Of a DNA stretch of 64,000 nt, positions 61,921 through 64,000 are shown in pieces. The translations under genes were made by a program, and so were the position numbers. The DNA is from Vanilla planifolia (Eukaryota > Streptophyta > Magnoliopsida > Asparagales > Orchidaceae), in the NCBI GenBank assembly GCA_023846275.1, contig CM043875.1, positions 21,642,593 through 21,706,592 of the forward strand, given 5' to 3'. The notes beneath the pieces were generated by a model. It saw only the letters and a list, made by a program, of their open reading frames with translations. It was not told the origin of the DNA and searched no databases. The number at the start of each line of letters is the position of its first letter. The stretch's first letter is position 1.

Positions 61921-62103
61921 TAGTTAGATCAAGGTAGATTAGCAAACTTAATCACATAAGTGTTACCTTTTATTCTATCAACTAATAATACTTGATCATT
62001 TTTTAATATTTTGTAACATTGAGTATCAAAAATAACAAAATAATCAATATCACATAATTTAATATTATGTTCTAAATGATTAATATTGATCAATTCTAAG
62101 TAT
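61921..62103 (-). pseudogene. Element IV gag-pre-integrase fragment
   Basis: The minus strand reads NHLEHNIKLCDIDYFVIFDT, QCYKILKNDQVLLVDRI and KGNTYVIKFAN without a stop. It matches the copia gag-pre-integrase domain (LKHNLLSISQLCDxGYxVxFD..C......V...G.R..NxYxxDL). Integrase and RT, which should follow, are absent before the LTR. Confidence 0.75.
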
Positions 62104-63400
62104 GTCTACAAAGATTTGATATTCTAACCTAAGCTAAATATGCGAAGGACTATAAACATTTTATAAGTGAGTCACATAAACTCACAAAATAAGACTTATC
62201 TTTGTAGGTCTTAAAATAGAGAGACACACATATGAAACTATGTAAGCTTTAAATTTAGCAGCCAAAACCATCTTGGGTTTAATAATGATAAGTTGTGCAT
62301 GTGATTTTGCAAAGAAATGTTAAAAGTTTGTTCCCTAAGGATTCTACTCATACCTATTATACTTTAGATTTATGAATTTCCTACTTGGTCAATGAAATAT
62401 AAGATGTCTAAATTTAGAATAATTACATACATCATGAGATCTAATTTGATAATTATACATATGAAAGAAGGAATAGATGATACATTGAATACATGGACAT
62501 GGTTTTTCAATCTATAATTATCTTGAAAACATACTTTGTTTCTTGTCACATGATTGTAAGTGAAACATAATTGAGTATATGTGATGAATTCAAGAAACCC
62601 TTTCTCTTTTTACATGAGTGAATGAAGTAGCATATAACGGTACATGTGAATGATTACTAGTAGATACATGAAAGTGTTTTAGCATACTTTAACTTTAGAT
62701 TATGTATTTCTTTTTCAAGTAAGTCAAATTTTGTTAGTTTTTCCTCAAGTAAAGAATTTTATTTTCTTAAATTATCGTTCTTTAATTTTAAAGTATCATT
62801 ACATGTAACATGCTTAGACAATTGATTTTCATATTCTTTATTTGATGTTTTCAAACATGAAACATCAGAAATATAGTCATGATCTTGATTAGTTTAGAAA
62901 ATAGTTTCCTCTTCAAGTGCATCACATTGTTCATGCAACTAAACTATTTTGGATTCATAGTTAGCACAAACTTAAGCTCATCATACATATTAATTAATTT
63001 TTTATATAATTTGATATTTCATCACAAGCTTCACAAGTAGACTCATCGCTAAAGTTAGAAGTACTTGATATATGTTTACCTTAATGATTCATCTCTAAAT
63101 TGAGTTTCTCCTTTTTCATCTTCTTCTTCACTTCTTTATTTTTATGGTTACATCTTGAGATTCATTTTACCTATACAATTTATCTAATCTCTACATCATC
63201 CCAAAATAAGTTATAGTTATATACATTCTTATACCAATTTCTTAATGCAATATACAAAATAAGTAATTCATTTCTTTAGTATTTAATTGAATAAACATTC
63301 TTGATTTATTATTGCTACCTTTGAGAATTACATGAAAAAATGAATAAAGAGATCTAATAAATCATTATCAATTTTTTGAATAAAATTTTTAAAAATATTT
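62104..63400 (-). pseudogene. Element IV internal region with gag coiled coil
   Basis: On the minus strand near 63060-63000, SNFSDESTCEACDEISN appears. From about 62830 to 62680 come Lys/Asn/Leu-rich coiled-coil segments (LKNKILYLRKNKQNLL-like), as in the C-terminal half of Sirevirus Gag. The part 62110-62680 should hold the protease, but no clear motif is readable. Decay is strong. Confidence 0.45.
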
Positions 63401-63404
63401 TTCT

Positions 63405-64000
63405 AAAACAAATTTCACCCTTAAAGATAGATATTTAGGAATAAGATTTAATCAAGACTATTAGATCTAAGTCCTGATCAGATGACTAGATTTAGATCTT
63501 ATAAGAGAAATCAATAAGGATCATGCAATTACAAAATGGTGTGATCATACGGAGAATATAATCGATTTTTATATAAAGATAGATGAGATTAGGATATAAT
63601 CAGGAAGCTTTGGTTGCTCCAATAAATTTGAAATAAGGCATGCAAAATAAGGCTTTGGTTTAGTCCCACATGGTGAAGCAGTAACATATTTTGTATTTAT
63701 TAACTAGACCCAAACAAGTTATTATAGTGAATCAATTAACGAACAAGTAATTTTAAAATTTTTTTTACTAATTAATTAATCATACTATAATATTCTTTTT
63801 GTAATGAATTAATTAATATTTTCAAAGATATGATTAAGCTAAAATGATGGTTAAGATAAGATTGATAAAAAATTTAGAAACTTTAATATTTTTGATCTTT
63901 AAAAACTAACTATTTTTTTTAAGATGACCAATTTTAATTTAATTTATGTATCTTATAATAAATATTTCAATTAGACTTAACATTTTAATTAAAATAAAAA
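63405..64000 (-). mobile_element. Fragment of an element-II-family LTR, continuing past the edge
   Basis: It is colinear with element II LTRs from their middle onwards: 'agatagatatttaggaataagatttaatcaagactattagatctaa', 'agatgactagatttagatct', 'tttagtcccacatggtg', and the AT-rich 'cttataataaatatttcaattagacttaacatttta' (compare 53640-53690). It is cut by the window end. Confidence 0.6.

Overview
This is a stretch of nuclear DNA from a flowering-plant-like genome. It is AT-rich, gene-poor and dense in transposable elements. It carries spliced exons with GT/AG borders, a very long intron, plant-type LTR retrotransposon remnants (Ty1/copia of Sirevirus type and Ty3/gypsy), a plant L1-type LINE with DUF4283 and RNase H domains, and an Au-like tRNA-derived SINE. 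I see no bacterial operons, CRISPR arrays or organellar genes. The species cannot be named from the sequence.

One cellular gene is recognisable, on the minus strand between about 36.3 and 12.9 kb: a plant LONRF homologue (TPR repeats, C3HC4 RING finger, LON substrate-binding domain), probably an E3 ubiquitin ligase. Eleven exons were placed by matching reading frame, splice sites and phase. Intron 2 is about 15.3 kb and has collected repeats. The short exon expected between the TPR and RING parts was found only as a damaged candidate. The exons for the second half of the LON domain were not found, so the gene either runs past the left edge or is a decaying copy.

Layout. 0-6 kb: an antisense Sirevirus-like LTR (about 2.1 kb), then a 1.5-kb tandem repeat whose unit joins part of the LTR to the adjoining 3' internal region. 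6-12.9 kb: mostly unrecognised, with a CCAAA-rich tract and a 222-bp tandem duplication. 12.9-36.3 kb: the LONRF gene; intron 2 holds a three-copy unclassified repeat (two copies in the intron's left part, one after the gypsy block), a Sirevirus-like LTR/gag fragment, a head-to-tail array of five ~1.08-kb copies of a Ty3/gypsy gag segment ending in a dead protease and LTR-like sequence, several short duplications, and a SINE.

36.6-64 kb: a nest of retroelements. Element I (38.6-46.0 kb, plus) is a Sirevirus-like element with two LTRs, gag and polypurine tract but no recognisable integrase or reverse transcriptase; its 3' LTR is split by a solo LTR. Element III (plus) has gag at 48.4-49.1 kb and the start of pol at 60.2-60.9 kb, separated by a minus-strand LINE. 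That LINE is in turn split between endonuclease and reverse transcriptase by element II (about 52.0-58.2 kb, minus), another two-LTR element with only gag. Element IV (60.9 kb to the edge, minus) keeps gag and gag-pre-integrase fragments.

The most notable patterns are the repeated gag-without-pol structure of the Sirevirus-like elements, the amplified gypsy gag array that was already dead before it multiplied, and the three-level nest at 48-61 kb. All transposon reading frames are broken; none looks autonomous.
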